Origin: Streptomyces venezuelae | GTDB lineage: Bacteria; Actinomycetota; Actinomycetes; Streptomycetales; Streptomycetaceae | Assembly: GCF_008642295.1 (NCBI RefSeq) | Contig: NZ_CP029190.1 | Location: forward strand, 4,013,501-4,077,500 | Direction: 5' to 3' | DNA length: 64,000 bases | Shown: piece after piece, positions 8,380 to 15,856 of the stretch | How positions within the stretch are numbered: position 1 is the stretch's first letter | Layout: the number at the start of each line of letters is the position of its first letter | The notes under the pieces: model-generated | What the model was told of the DNA's origin: nothing | Database searches by the model: none | Seen by the model: only the letters and a program-made list of their open reading frames with translations | Made by a program: the position numbers and the translations under genes

Positions 8380-9201
8380 ATGAGTACGTCAGCCGATCCG
8401 CTCGCCGCCCTCGCGGGCCTTCCGGGCGTGGCCGAATCCGTGGAGTCCATGCGCAAGGCCGTGGACCGGGTCTACGGACACCGCGTGATGCGCCGCCGCA
8501 GTACGGAGGTCTCCGCCGAGGCGGCGCTCCGCGGGGCACGCGGGAGCGCGGCCCTGTCGGGCGCGGACTGGGCGCTGGAGGAGGTCCGGCGGCGGACCGA
8601 CTTCGGGGCGGAGTCCGAGGCCCGGGTGGTGGGTGCGGCGCTGCGGCTGACAGCCGAGGCCGGGCAGCTGCTGAGCATCTGGCGGCAGTCCCCGATGCGG
8701 GTGCTGGCGCGGCTGCACCTGGTTGCGGCGGGTACCGCCGTCACCGGTGATGTGGTCGGACGGCCGAGACTGGCCGGTGAGCCGGTGGACGAGCCGCTGG
8801 TGGAGCTGCCGCTGCCGGATGCCGACGAGGTGGCGGGGCGGCTGGACGGCCTGTCCCGGCTGGTCATCGCGGGCGGCTCCGCCCCGGCGCTGGTCACCGC
8901 CGCGGTGGTGCACGGCGAGCTGCTGGCGCTGCGGCCGTTCGGTTCGTACAACGGGGTGGTGGCGCGGACCGCCGAGCGGATCGTGCTGATCAACAGCGGT
9001 CTGGACCCCAAGGCGGTCTGTCCCGCGGAGGTCGGGCACGCGGAGCTGGGCCGGGCGGCCTATCTCGCGGCGCTGGACGGCTATGTCTCCGGGACCCCGG
9101 AGGGGATGGCGGCCTGGATCGCGCACTGCGGCCGGGCGGTCGAGCTGGGGGCGCGGGAGTCCATGGCGGTCTGCGAGGCGCTTCAGCGCGGCGCGGCCTG
9201 A
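8380..9201 (+). CDS. Fic-like protein with degenerate catalytic motif
   Basis: 273 residues, soluble, mostly helical. The stretch HGELLALRPFGSYNGVVAR aligns with the Fic signature HPFx(D/N)GNGRxxR, but the catalytic histidine is replaced by arginine (RPF) and the GNGR phosphate-binding part is YNGVVAR. Normal Fic AMPylation is therefore unlikely; a binding, regulatory or diverged role is more plausible. Related Streptomyces genes are sometimes labelled oxidoreductase, for which I see no support. The ATG at 8380 (MSTSADPLAA) was chosen because of the -10 hexamer 8 nt upstream. Divergent from the CooC-like ATPase. Confidence 0.65.
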   Translation: MSTSADPLAALAGLPGVAESVESMRKAVDRVYGHRVMRRRSTEVSAEAALRGARGSAALSGADWALEEVRRRTDFGAESEARVVGAALRLTAEAGQLLSIWRQSPMRVLARLHLVAAGTAVTGDVVGRPRLAGEPVDEPLVELPLPDADEVAGRLDGLSRLVIAGGSAPALVTAAVVHGELLALRPFGSYNGVVARTAERIVLINSGLDPKAVCPAEVGHAELGRAAYLAALDGYVSGTPEGMAAWIAHCGRAVELGARESMAVCEALQRGAA

Positions 9202-9276
9202 CCTGGGCCTGACCTGACCTGGCCTGACCGGAGTGCCTGGGCGCCGCCCGGGCGGGAAGGTGCCCGGACACGGGTT

Positions 9277-9309
9277 GCGGCGACACCGACTTGCTCATGG
9301 TGTCGCCGC
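9277..9309. terminator. 11-bp perfect hairpin after the Fic-like gene
   Basis: GCGGCGACACC (9277-9287) and GGTGTCGCCGC (9299-9309) form a perfect 11-bp stem with an 11-nt loop. It could end transcription of the Fic-like gene or of a minus-strand RNA from the intergenic region. Confidence 0.6.
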
Positions 9310-9687
9310 TGGCATGCGCGCCCAGTTACCAAGCGTCCTCGATAGTTGCCCATCAGGTCGGGAACTTTGCCCGTTCCCTGGTGCGGCTGGCCCGTAATCG
9401 ACGGGTCGACGTCGCGTGGGTGCTCGGCGTTCATGCTTCGGTCCGTGGGGCCTTGCTGCGTTCTAAAGATGATCCTCTCGGATGTCCTTTGGTCTCGCGG
9501 GCCGTGAATCCTTTGTACCTCCATCCCCGAGGAAGCGGAACCCCTTGCCGCACTTCTTTACTTTCACGGACAGTCCTGGATGAACCGGACAGCCGGTGTC
9601 GGTGCAGGTCAGGGGTCCTCGGCCGGCTTCCCGGCGGGCTTCTTGGCGGGGCCCCCGGCGGGGCCCCGGCGGGGCTCCCGGTGCTCG
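9310..9687 (+). ncRNA. long intergenic region, candidate 6S-like RNA
   Basis: No convincing gene covers these 378 bp and the base composition is lower in GC than the flanks. In S. coelicolor the interval between the equivalent two genes holds the 6S-like RNA scr3559 (recalled from the literature, not checked here). Structure supports an RNA. CATCAG at 9353 pairs with CTGGTG at 9382 through one U-G wobble valid only on the plus strand, enclosing GGAAC/GTTCC with a 7-nt loop; a second small hairpin CCCGT/ACGGG follows. Exact ends and strand are not determined. Confidence 0.4.
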
Positions 9688-10548
9688 TCAGGCGATGGCG
9701 TTCGCGCGCCGGCGGCTCGCGTACCAGACCAGACCGGCCGTGGCCGCTGCCGCACCGACGGCGGCAGCCGCGACCAGCGCGGGGCGGGCCGCCAGGGACA
9801 GCCCGGGCACCCGCTGCTTCAGCCGGACCGGCCGGTTGAAGACGAGCACCGGCCAGTCCCGGGCCAGCGCCTCCCGGCGCAGCGCCCGGTCCGGATTGAC
9901 CGCATGCGGATGGCCGACCGCCTCCAGCATCGGGACATCGGTGATCGAGTCGCTGTACGCGTAGCAGCGCGCCAGGTCGTAGCCCTCGGACTCGGCCAGC
10001 TCGCGTACGGCCTCCGCCTTGGTCGGGCCGTAGGCGTAGTACTCGATTTCCCCCGTGAAGCAGCCGTCCTCGCCCACCACCATCCGGGTGGCGACGACCC
10101 GGTCGGCGCCGAGCATCTCGCCGATCGGCTCGACCACCTCGGCCCCGGAGGTCGAAACGATCACCACATCGCGGCCCGCCGTGTGATGGGCCTCGATGAG
10201 GGACGCCGCCTCGTCGTAGATGATCGGGTCGATCAGGTCGTGCAGGGCTTCGGCGACGATCTCCTTCACCTGCCGGACGTTCCAACCCTTGCAGAGGGCG
10301 GAGAGGTACTCCCTCATCCGCTCCATCTGGTCGTGGTCGGCGCCGCCGGCCAGGAAGATGAACTGGGTGTAGGCGGTGCGCAGTACCGCCCGCCGGTTGA
10401 TCAGCCCGCCTTGGTAGAAGGACTTGCTGAACGTCAGAGTGCTCGACTTCGCAATGACCGTCTTGTCCAGGTCGAAGAAGGCGGCAGTGCGAGGCAAGGA
10501 GTGCGGCAAGGACTGGATTTCCACGAGCCGAGCATATGCGCCCACCAT
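9688..10548 (-). CDS. HAD-IB family phosphatase with C-terminal membrane anchor
   Basis: 286 residues. HAD motif I FFDLDKT supplies the nucleophile D26 and acid/base D28; motif II is STSG near residue 130; motif IV is YSDSITDVPML. This is the SerB-like subclass IB, phosphatases acting on small phosphorylated molecules such as phosphoserine or lysophospholipid; the substrate is not predictable. The last 30 residues contain an Ala/Val-rich hydrophobic segment ending in basic residues, suggesting a tail-anchored membrane protein. I chose the ATG at 10548 (MVGAYARLVE); a GTG one codon later is possible. Confidence 0.82.
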   Translation of the reverse strand: MVGAYARLVEIQSLPHSLPRTAAFFDLDKTVIAKSSTLTFSKSFYQGGLINRRAVLRTAYTQFIFLAGGADHDQMERMREYLSALCKGWNVRQVKEIVAEALHDLIDPIIYDEAASLIEAHHTAGRDVVIVSTSGAEVVEPIGEMLGADRVVATRMVVGEDGCFTGEIEYYAYGPTKAEAVRELAESEGYDLARCYAYSDSITDVPMLEAVGHPHAVNPDRALRREALARDWPVLVFNRPVRLKQRVPGLSLAARPALVAAAAVGAAAATAGLVWYASRRRANAIA

Positions 10549-10639
10549 TCGGCGTAAGGTGTGGCGCGTGGGTTTGCCTGAGAAGCCTCTCGGGTACACC
10601 ATGGAAGTCACGGATCGTTCGCGACCGTGCTAACCCGGC

Positions 10640-10705
10640 CCGACTCCTCCCCCCCCGAGTCGGCCGTGGGGACGACCCCCGCTCTCCCCCCCGGCGGGGG
10701 TCGTC
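10640..10705. terminator. two adjacent GC-rich hairpins
   Basis: The first pairs CCGACTC (10640-10646) with GAGTCGG (10657-10663). The second is a perfect 12-bp stem, GACGACCCCCGC (10671-10682) with GCGGGGGTCGTC (10694-10705). They sit upstream of the HAD gene and far upstream of the Tad operon, perhaps insulating the latter. No annotated plus-strand gene ends here. Confidence 0.5.
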
Positions 10706-10870
10706 GCATGTCCGGACGCGGTTTGCGTCCCGGCCGCCGGCCCCAAGTGATCATTTTTCAGGCCCCCTTCTGTCGTGGGCCCGTGCCGCGCCGGCCCTTA
10801 CCCCTCCCAACTCGTCACGGTGCGTAGTTGTTCCGGAGCGCTGTGGAACTCACCTCCAGGGGTGATCGAG

Positions 10871-10932
10871 TTATTCACAACGCCGTCTCTATCCACAGTT
10901 CTCGAGCAAGATCCACTTGATTTTGTGGATGA
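10871..10932. promoter_or_regulatory. cluster of DnaA-box-like 9-mers upstream of the Tad operon
   Basis: TTATTCACA (10871-10879), CTATCCACA (10889-10897) and, inverted, TCATCCACA (10924-10932) lie within 62 bp; a partial ATCCACTT lies between. Streptomyces DnaA boxes resemble TTGTCCACA. The last box is 66 bp before the GTG of the TadZ-like gene. The rest of 10549-10998 shows only the hairpins listed separately. Confidence 0.45.
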
Positions 10933-10998
10933 CGTCACTGTGATTCCGACCGCGAAGTCCGCGGCCAACGGATTTGCAGCGAGAAGGGGGCGGAGATC

Positions 10999-12186
10999 GT
11001 GGCTGGAACCATGTCCCGCGAAGTGCCGGAGCGGCCGATTCCCGGTGCCGGCAGGCCGCTGATCATCACGGAGGACCCGGCGCTCCTCGACGATCTGCTG
11101 CGGTTGTGTGCTGCCGCGGGCGCCGAGCCCCATGTGCACCCGGCGGTGCCGGAGCAAAGCGGGGCGGCTGGGTCCGGTGGGGTCGGTGGGGTGGGCGTGG
11201 CGCCCGGGGCCGGTCCTCCGGGCGGCGCCGGGTGGGCGGATGCGCCGCTGGTGCTGGTCGGCGAGGACGTGGGCGGCCGGGTGCGCGGAGCACCGCGCCG
11301 CGGCGGAGTCTTCCTCGTCGGAAGGAGCGCAGGCCGCAACCCCGACGACCCCGTGGTGTGGCAGCGCGCGGTGGAGATCGGGGCCGAGCAGGTGCTCTGG
11401 CTCCCGAACTCCGAAAGCTGGCTGGTCGACCGGATCGCCGATGTGGTCGAAGGGGCCGGCCGGCCCGCGCTGGCCGTGGGCGTCATCGGGGGCAGCGGAG
11501 GCGCCGGAGCCTCCACCCTGGCCTGCTCCCTGGCCGTATCGGCGGCCCGGTCCGGCGAGCGGACGATGCTGATCGACGGCGATCCCTTCGGGGGCGGGCT
11601 CGATGTGCTGCTCGGCGGCGAAGGGGCCGAGGGCCTGCGCTGGCCGGACTTCGCCGCCTCGCGGGGCCGGGTCGCCGCCGGAGCTCTGGAGGAGTCCCTG
11701 CCGCAGCTGCACGGGCTGCGCCTGCTCAGCTGGGACCGGGGCAAGCGGGTGCTGGTGCCGCCCGCTGCCATGTGCTCGGTGCTGGCAGCCGCGCGGCGCC
11801 GGGGCGGGGTCGTGGTGGTCGATCTGCCCCGGCGGGTGGACGAGGTCGCGGCCGAGGCGCTGGCCCAGCTGGACCTGGTGCTGATGGTGGTTCCGGTCGA
11901 GCTGCGGTCGGTGGCCGCGGCGAGCCGGGTCGGCGACGCCCTGCACGGGGTGGCCAGGGACGTCCGGGTGGTGGTGCGGGCGCGGCTGGCCGGCGAGCTC
12001 GACCCCGACGAAGTGGCCGGGCTGCTGCGGCTGCCGCTCGCCGGCGAGATGCCGGTCGAGCTGGGGGTCGCCGAATGGCTGGCGAGGGGGGAGCCGCCGG
12101 GGACATTCGTCTGGGGGCCGCTGGCCCGGTTCTGCGACGGGTTCTGGCGGCGGGCGCTCGTTGCCGGTCCGGGGGTGTCCGTATGA
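10999..12186 (+). CDS. CpaE/TadZ-like P-loop protein of a Tad-type secretion operon
   Basis: 395 residues. Corresponds to the helicase/secretion neighbourhood CpaE-like family, often mislabelled septum-site determining protein. A receiver-like N-terminal domain precedes a MinD-like domain beginning VIGGSGGAGASTLACSLA near residue 165, followed by LIDGDPFGGGLD. The Walker A lysines of true MinD are absent (GGAGAST), as in many TadZ proteins, so ATP hydrolysis may be weak or lost. TadZ proteins localise Tad machines at the pole. GTG at 10999 was chosen with the purine-rich AGAAGGGGGCGGAG upstream; ATG at 11011 is an alternative. The stop overlaps the next start (ATGA). Confidence 0.8.
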   Translation: MAGTMSREVPERPIPGAGRPLIITEDPALLDDLLRLCAAAGAEPHVHPAVPEQSGAAGSGGVGGVGVAPGAGPPGGAGWADAPLVLVGEDVGGRVRGAPRRGGVFLVGRSAGRNPDDPVVWQRAVEIGAEQVLWLPNSESWLVDRIADVVEGAGRPALAVGVIGGSGGAGASTLACSLAVSAARSGERTMLIDGDPFGGGLDVLLGGEGAEGLRWPDFAASRGRVAAGALEESLPQLHGLRLLSWDRGKRVLVPPAAMCSVLAAARRRGGVVVVDLPRRVDEVAAEALAQLDLVLMVVPVELRSVAAASRVGDALHGVARDVRVVVRARLAGELDPDEVAGLLRLPLAGEMPVELGVAEWLARGEPPGTFVWGPLARFCDGFWRRALVAGPGVSV

Positions 12187-13331
12187 CCGCCGGGCTGTTG
12201 GACGCAGTGCGGGCACGGCTCGCCGAAAGCGGGGCCGATCCGACGCCGGCCCGGGTCGCGGCGGCGCTGCGGGCCCAGGGGCGCCTGCTGGGGGACGCGG
12301 AAGTGCTCGGCGTGGCCGCCGAATTGCGGTCGGAGCTGGTGGGCGCGGGCCCGCTGGAGCCGCTGCTCGCCGACCCGGCCGTCACCGACGTGCTGGTGGC
12401 GGCACCGGACCGGGTGTGGGTGGACCGGGGCGGCGGGCTTGAGCTGACCGGGGTGACCTTCGGCGATGCGGAGGCGGTGCGCAGACTGGCGCAGCGGCTG
12501 GCGGCGGTGGCCGGGCGACGGCTGGACGATGCCCGGCCGTGGGTGGACGCCCGGATGCCCGACGGCACCCGGCTGCATGCGGTCCTGCCGCCGGTGGCCG
12601 TCGGGTCGGCCTGCCTGTCCCTGCGGGTGGTGCGGCCACGGGCGTTCACCCTCGAGGAGCTGACGGCCGCGGGAACCCTGCCGCCGGGCGGGCGGCGGTT
12701 GCTCGGGGCGATGGTCGAGGCCCGGCTGTCGTTCCTGGTCTCCGGGGGGACCGGCACCGGGAAGACCACGCTGCTCAGTTCCCTGCTGGGACTGGTTGGG
12801 CCGGGGGAGCGCATCGTGCTCGCCGAGGACTCGGCCGAACTGCGCCCCGATCACCCGCATGTGGTGCGGCTGGAGTCGAGGCCCGCCAACCAGGAGGGCG
12901 CCGGTCTTGTCACCTTGGCCGACCTGGTCCGGCAGGCCCTGCGGATGCGGCCCGACCGGCTGGTGGTGGGGGAGGTGCGCGGGGCCGAGGTCGCGGACCT
13001 GCTGGCCGCGCTCAACACCGGGCACGAAGGCGGGTGCGGGACGGTGCATGCCAATGCCGCCGCACATGTGCCGGCGAGGCTGGAGGCGCTCGGTACGGCT
13101 GCCGGGCTCGACCGGGCCGCCCTGCACAGCCAGTTGGCCGCCGCTCTCGACCTGGTGATCCATCTGGTCCGGGACCGGGGCGGGCAGCGGCGGGTCGCCG
13201 AGGTACACGTGCTGGAACGGGATGCCGCCGGGCTGGTGGTCACGGTGCCCGCGCTGCGGTGGGCCGCGCGGGGATTCGCCCGGGAGCGGGGCTGGGAGCG
13301 GCTGGGACAGCTGCTGGGGGGAGTGCGGTGA
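12183..13331 (+). CDS. TadA-family secretion ATPase
   Basis: 382 residues. A type II/IV secretion ATPase of the CpaF/TadA branch. Walker A SGGTGTGKTTLL lies near residue 188, the Asp-box-like region EDSAELRPDHPHVVRLESR follows, then Walker B LVVGEVRG and the His-box region GHEGGCGTVHANAA. All conserved catalytic motifs look intact, so it should power pilin or pseudopilin assembly through the cytoplasmic membrane. ATG overlaps the upstream stop as ATGA, implying translational coupling; the stop overlaps the next gene as GTGA. Confidence 0.92.
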   Translation: MTAGLLDAVRARLAESGADPTPARVAAALRAQGRLLGDAEVLGVAAELRSELVGAGPLEPLLADPAVTDVLVAAPDRVWVDRGGGLELTGVTFGDAEAVRRLAQRLAAVAGRRLDDARPWVDARMPDGTRLHAVLPPVAVGSACLSLRVVRPRAFTLEELTAAGTLPPGGRRLLGAMVEARLSFLVSGGTGTGKTTLLSSLLGLVGPGERIVLAEDSAELRPDHPHVVRLESRPANQEGAGLVTLADLVRQALRMRPDRLVVGEVRGAEVADLLAALNTGHEGGCGTVHANAAAHVPARLEALGTAAGLDRAALHSQLAAALDLVIHLVRDRGGQRRVAEVHVLERDAAGLVVTVPALRWAARGFARERGWERLGQLLGGVR

Positions 13332-14203
13332 GCGGGCCGGGCATGGCGGTCCCGGCGCCGGTGGTCGCTGCGGTGCTGTGTGCCGGGGCTGCGGCCTGGC
13401 TGCTGGGCGGGGACGGCCGGCCGGTGGGGCGCGCCCGGCTGCTGCTGGCCGGGTCGGGGCCGACGGTGCCGGCGCGGGGCTCCCCCTGGGAGCGGCTGGT
13501 GGTTTCGGTGCGGGTGCATGCCGGGCGCTGGCCGGAGGTGGCCTGCCTGGCGGCGGGGCTGGTCGTGGCGTTGCTCGGCCGGTCGCTGATTCCGCTGGTA
13601 CTGGGGGTGTTGGCGGTGCCGGTGGTGCGGCGGTGGCTGAGGGTCCGGGAGCGGGTCCGGGCCCGGGAGGCGCGCGCGGCGGCGGTAATTGCCCTGTGCG
13701 GGGCGGCCGTGGCGGAGCTGCGGGCCGGGGCGCAGCCGGGGCAGGCGTTGGGCGCCGCGATGCGCCGGACCGCCGTACCGGGTGCCGAGGAGGCGGCGGT
13801 GCTGGCCGCGGCTGCGTTCGGCGGGGATGTGGCCGGGGCGCTGCGGGAGGCGGCCCGCGAGCCGGGCGCGGAGGGACTGGCAGGGATGGCCGCGTGCTGG
13901 CGGGTGTCCGTGGACGGGGGTGCGGGGCTGGCGGCGGGGCTGGACCGGCTGGAAGGGGCGTTGCGGGCGGAGCGGGACCGTCAGGACTCCCTGCGGGCCC
14001 AGCTGGCGGGGGCCCGGTCCACTGCAGTGGTGCTGGCGCTGCTGCCGCTGGTGGGCCTGCTGATCGGGACGGGGCTGGGGGCGGATCCCCTGCGGGTGCT
14101 GCTGCACACCCCGCTGGGGATGGGCTGCCTGCTGGTCGGCGGAGTGCTGGAGGTGCTGGGCCTGCTGTGGTGCCGGCGGATCGTGCGGGCGGGGGAGGGG
14201 TGA
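13328..14203 (+). CDS. TadB-like secretion membrane protein
   Basis: 291 residues, with hydrophobic segments near the N-terminus, around residues 70-95 and two at the C-terminus. The cytoplasmic middle region, with GAQPGQALGAAMRRT and GGAGLAAGLDRLEG, matches the T2SSF/GspF fold of TadB proteins, which form the inner-membrane platform for the TadA ATPase. Starts at GTG 13328 overlapping the tadA stop; ATG 13343 is an alternative. Ends one base into the ATG of the next gene. Confidence 0.85.
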   Translation: MSGPGMAVPAPVVAAVLCAGAAAWLLGGDGRPVGRARLLLAGSGPTVPARGSPWERLVVSVRVHAGRWPEVACLAAGLVVALLGRSLIPLVLGVLAVPVVRRWLRVRERVRAREARAAAVIALCGAAVAELRAGAQPGQALGAAMRRTAVPGAEEAAVLAAAAFGGDVAGALREAAREPGAEGLAGMAACWRVSVDGGAGLAAGLDRLEGALRAERDRQDSLRAQLAGARSTAVVLALLPLVGLLIGTGLGADPLRVLLHTPLGMGCLLVGGVLEVLGLLWCRRIVRAGEG

Positions 14204-14877
14204 TGGGCGGTTCGGTGGTCCACAGGCTGGGGATGGCGCTTTCCCTGTCGGTGGCGGTGGTCTGGCTGGTGTCCGTGTGTGCAGCGCGGGTCCGGGGTCG
14301 GGCGGTGCTCCGCCGGGCGGGGGTGCTGCTTCTGGTGGAGCCCGGCCGGGGTGGCCCCCGGTCACCGGTTCGCCGGGGTCGGCGGTTCCGGCTCCGGTGG
14401 CGTGGGGGCCGGGCCGGGCGGGCGGATCCGGGGGAGGCGGAGCGTCAGCTGCCTTTTGCCGCAGATCTGTTGGCCGCTTGCCTGGCGGCGGGTGCCGGTC
14501 CGGTGGAGGCGGCCGAGGTGGTGGGGGAGTCGCTGGGCGGCCCGGTGGGCGAGCGGCTGGCGCTGGCGGGTGCCGAGTTGCGGCTGGGCGCCGAACCGGA
14601 CGCCTCGTGGGGGAGGTTGGCGGAGATACCCGGAGCCGGGGCGCTGGCGGAGTGCCTGGACCGGGCGGCCCGGTCCGGGGCGCCGGCCGCGGAGCCGGTG
14701 GCCCGGCTGGCGGCGGCCCTCCGGGCGGACCGGGCCCGGCGGGCGACCGCGGGTGCCCAGCGGGCGGCGGTCCTGGTGACCGCGCCGGTGGGGCTTTGTT
14801 TCCTCCCCGCGTTTCTTGCGGTCGGAGTTGCGCCGGTGGTGATCGGAATGGCTTCCGGTCTTCTCTCCGGCATCTGA
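14203..14877 (+). CDS. TadC-like secretion membrane protein
   Basis: 224 residues. N-terminal transmembrane segment (MALSLSVAVVWLVSV), an Arg/Gly-rich cytoplasmic linker, a helical T2SSF-like domain (FAADLLAACLAAGAGPVEAAE) and a C-terminal hydrophobic hairpin ending GMASGLLSGI. It partners the upstream TadB-like protein in the platform. The start overlaps the previous stop (TGATG). The short length relative to type II GspF is normal for split Tad platform proteins. Confidence 0.82.
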   Translation: MGGSVVHRLGMALSLSVAVVWLVSVCAARVRGRAVLRRAGVLLLVEPGRGGPRSPVRRGRRFRLRWRGGRAGRADPGEAERQLPFAADLLAACLAAGAGPVEAAEVVGESLGGPVGERLALAGAELRLGAEPDASWGRLAEIPGAGALAECLDRAARSGAPAAEPVARLAAALRADRARRATAGAQRAAVLVTAPVGLCFLPAFLAVGVAPVVIGMASGLLSGI

Positions 14878-14914
14878 AAACACATCAAGAACGGAAATCA
14901 TCAGGAGGTTTGTC

Positions 14915-15112
14915 ATGAGGATCATCTGGCTTCGACTGCGGGGTGCACTGGCCGGTCGTGGCGGGGACGCCGGGATGTCGACTTCGGAATACGCCATGGG
15001 CACGATCGCCGCCTGTGCATTCGCGGCCGTTCTGTACAAGGTCGTGACGAGCGATGTGGTCTCGACGGCCCTTCAGTCGACCATCGGGAAGGCGCTCGAT
15101 GCGCCGTTCTGA
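14915..15112 (+). CDS. DUF4244 small pilin-like protein
   Basis: 65 residues. After a basic N-terminus comes MSTSEYAMGTIAACAFAAVLYKVV: a Glu shortly before a 15-20 residue hydrophobic helix, the arrangement of Flp/type IV pilin-like precursors. It is the best candidate for the major subunit of the Tad-like apparatus. A strong AGGAGG lies 8 nt before the ATG, stronger than for the coupled genes upstream, consistent with higher expression. No prepilin peptidase gene is present in the window. Confidence 0.78.
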   Translation: MRIIWLRLRGALAGRGGDAGMSTSEYAMGTIAACAFAAVLYKVVTSDVVSTALQSTIGKALDAPF

Positions 15113-15470
15113 GCAAAAGGAGGAAGGAGACGGTGGTTATGTGACGGCCGAGGCCGCCCTGGTGATTCCGGCACTGGTGCTTTTCGCGGCACTGCTGGTG
15201 TGGGCGCTGATGGCGGCGGCCGGACAGATCCGGTGCGTGGACGCGGCCAGGGCCGGGGCGCGGGCCGCGGCCCGGTCCGAACCGGTGGCGACAGCGGTGG
15301 CGGCGGCCAGGGCCGCGGCACCGGAGGGCGCGGAGGTGACGGTGGAGCGTTCGGGTGACCTGTGGCGGGTGCGGGTGGCGGCACCTGCACCCGGTCCGGC
15401 CGGGATGCCGGTCAGGCTGGGTGCCGGGGCCGTGGCGCTGGCCGAGGACAGTGTGGGGCCGCCGCCATGA
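15099..15470 (+). CDS. TadE-like pseudopilin
   Basis: 123 residues from ATG 15099, which overlaps the end of the pilin-like gene. GYVTAEAALVIPALVLFAALLVWALM is a TadE-like N-terminal helix preceded by Glu. The rest is a small extracytoplasmic domain rich in Ala and Val. A GTG at 15141 with a purine-rich AAAAGGAGGAAGGAGA upstream is an alternative start. TadE-like proteins are minor pseudopilins processed by the same peptidase as Flp. Confidence 0.75.
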   Translation: MRRSEQKEEGDGGYVTAEAALVIPALVLFAALLVWALMAAAGQIRCVDAARAGARAAARSEPVATAVAAARAAAPEGAEVTVERSGDLWRVRVAAPAPGPAGMPVRLGAGAVALAEDSVGPPP

Positions 15471-15856
15471 CCCGGGACCGGGGTTCGGCGACCGTGTGGG
15501 CGGCCGTGGTCACCACGGTGCTGGCGGCGGTGTTCGGGGGCGTGCTGCTGCTCGGCCAGGCCGTGCTGGCCCGGCACCGGGCGGCGGCTGCGGCGGACCT
15601 GGCGGCCCTGGCGGCGGCGACGAGCTGGGCGCACGGCCCGGAGGCCGCCTGTGCCGCAGCCGTCCGGGTGATCCGGGCGCAGGACGCCCGGCCGGCCGGC
15701 TGCCGGCTGGAGGGCGAGATCGCGGAGGTCGGGGCCGAGGCCCGGGCCGGACCCTTCACGGTCCGCGTTCCTGCCCGCGCGGGCCCGCCGGCGGAGCCCC
15801 CGCCGGAGGCCACCCCGTCGGCTACTCCTGGGGTGCGCCGGTCAGGAGGCGGGTGA
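15467..15856 (+). CDS. TadE/TadG-like protein, helicase/secretion neighbourhood type
   Basis: 129 residues. MTRDRGSATVWAAVVTTVLAAVFGGVLLLG is typical of Rv3660c-neighbourhood TadE-like proteins: a short charged N-terminus then one membrane helix, followed by a small domain with two cysteines that could form a disulfide (EAACAA, AGCRLEG). The ATG overlaps the previous stop (ATGA). The Pro-rich C-terminus overlaps the end of the convergent helicase gene by 35 bp. Confidence 0.75.
   Translation: MTRDRGSATVWAAVVTTVLAAVFGGVLLLGQAVLARHRAAAAADLAALAAATSWAHGPEAACAAAVRVIRAQDARPAGCRLEGEIAEVGAEARAGPFTVRVPARAGPPAEPPPEATPSATPGVRRSGGG

Noticed and set aside
9183..9524. Minus-strand open frame of 113 codons in the 9.2-9.7 kb gap
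   Set aside because: No RBS, no recognisable domain, and it crosses the hairpin and candidate RNA structure.
10871..10932. Chromosomal origin (oriC) from DnaA-like boxes
   Set aside because: Only three boxes and no dnaA, dnaN or gyrB nearby; a regulatory cluster is more economical.
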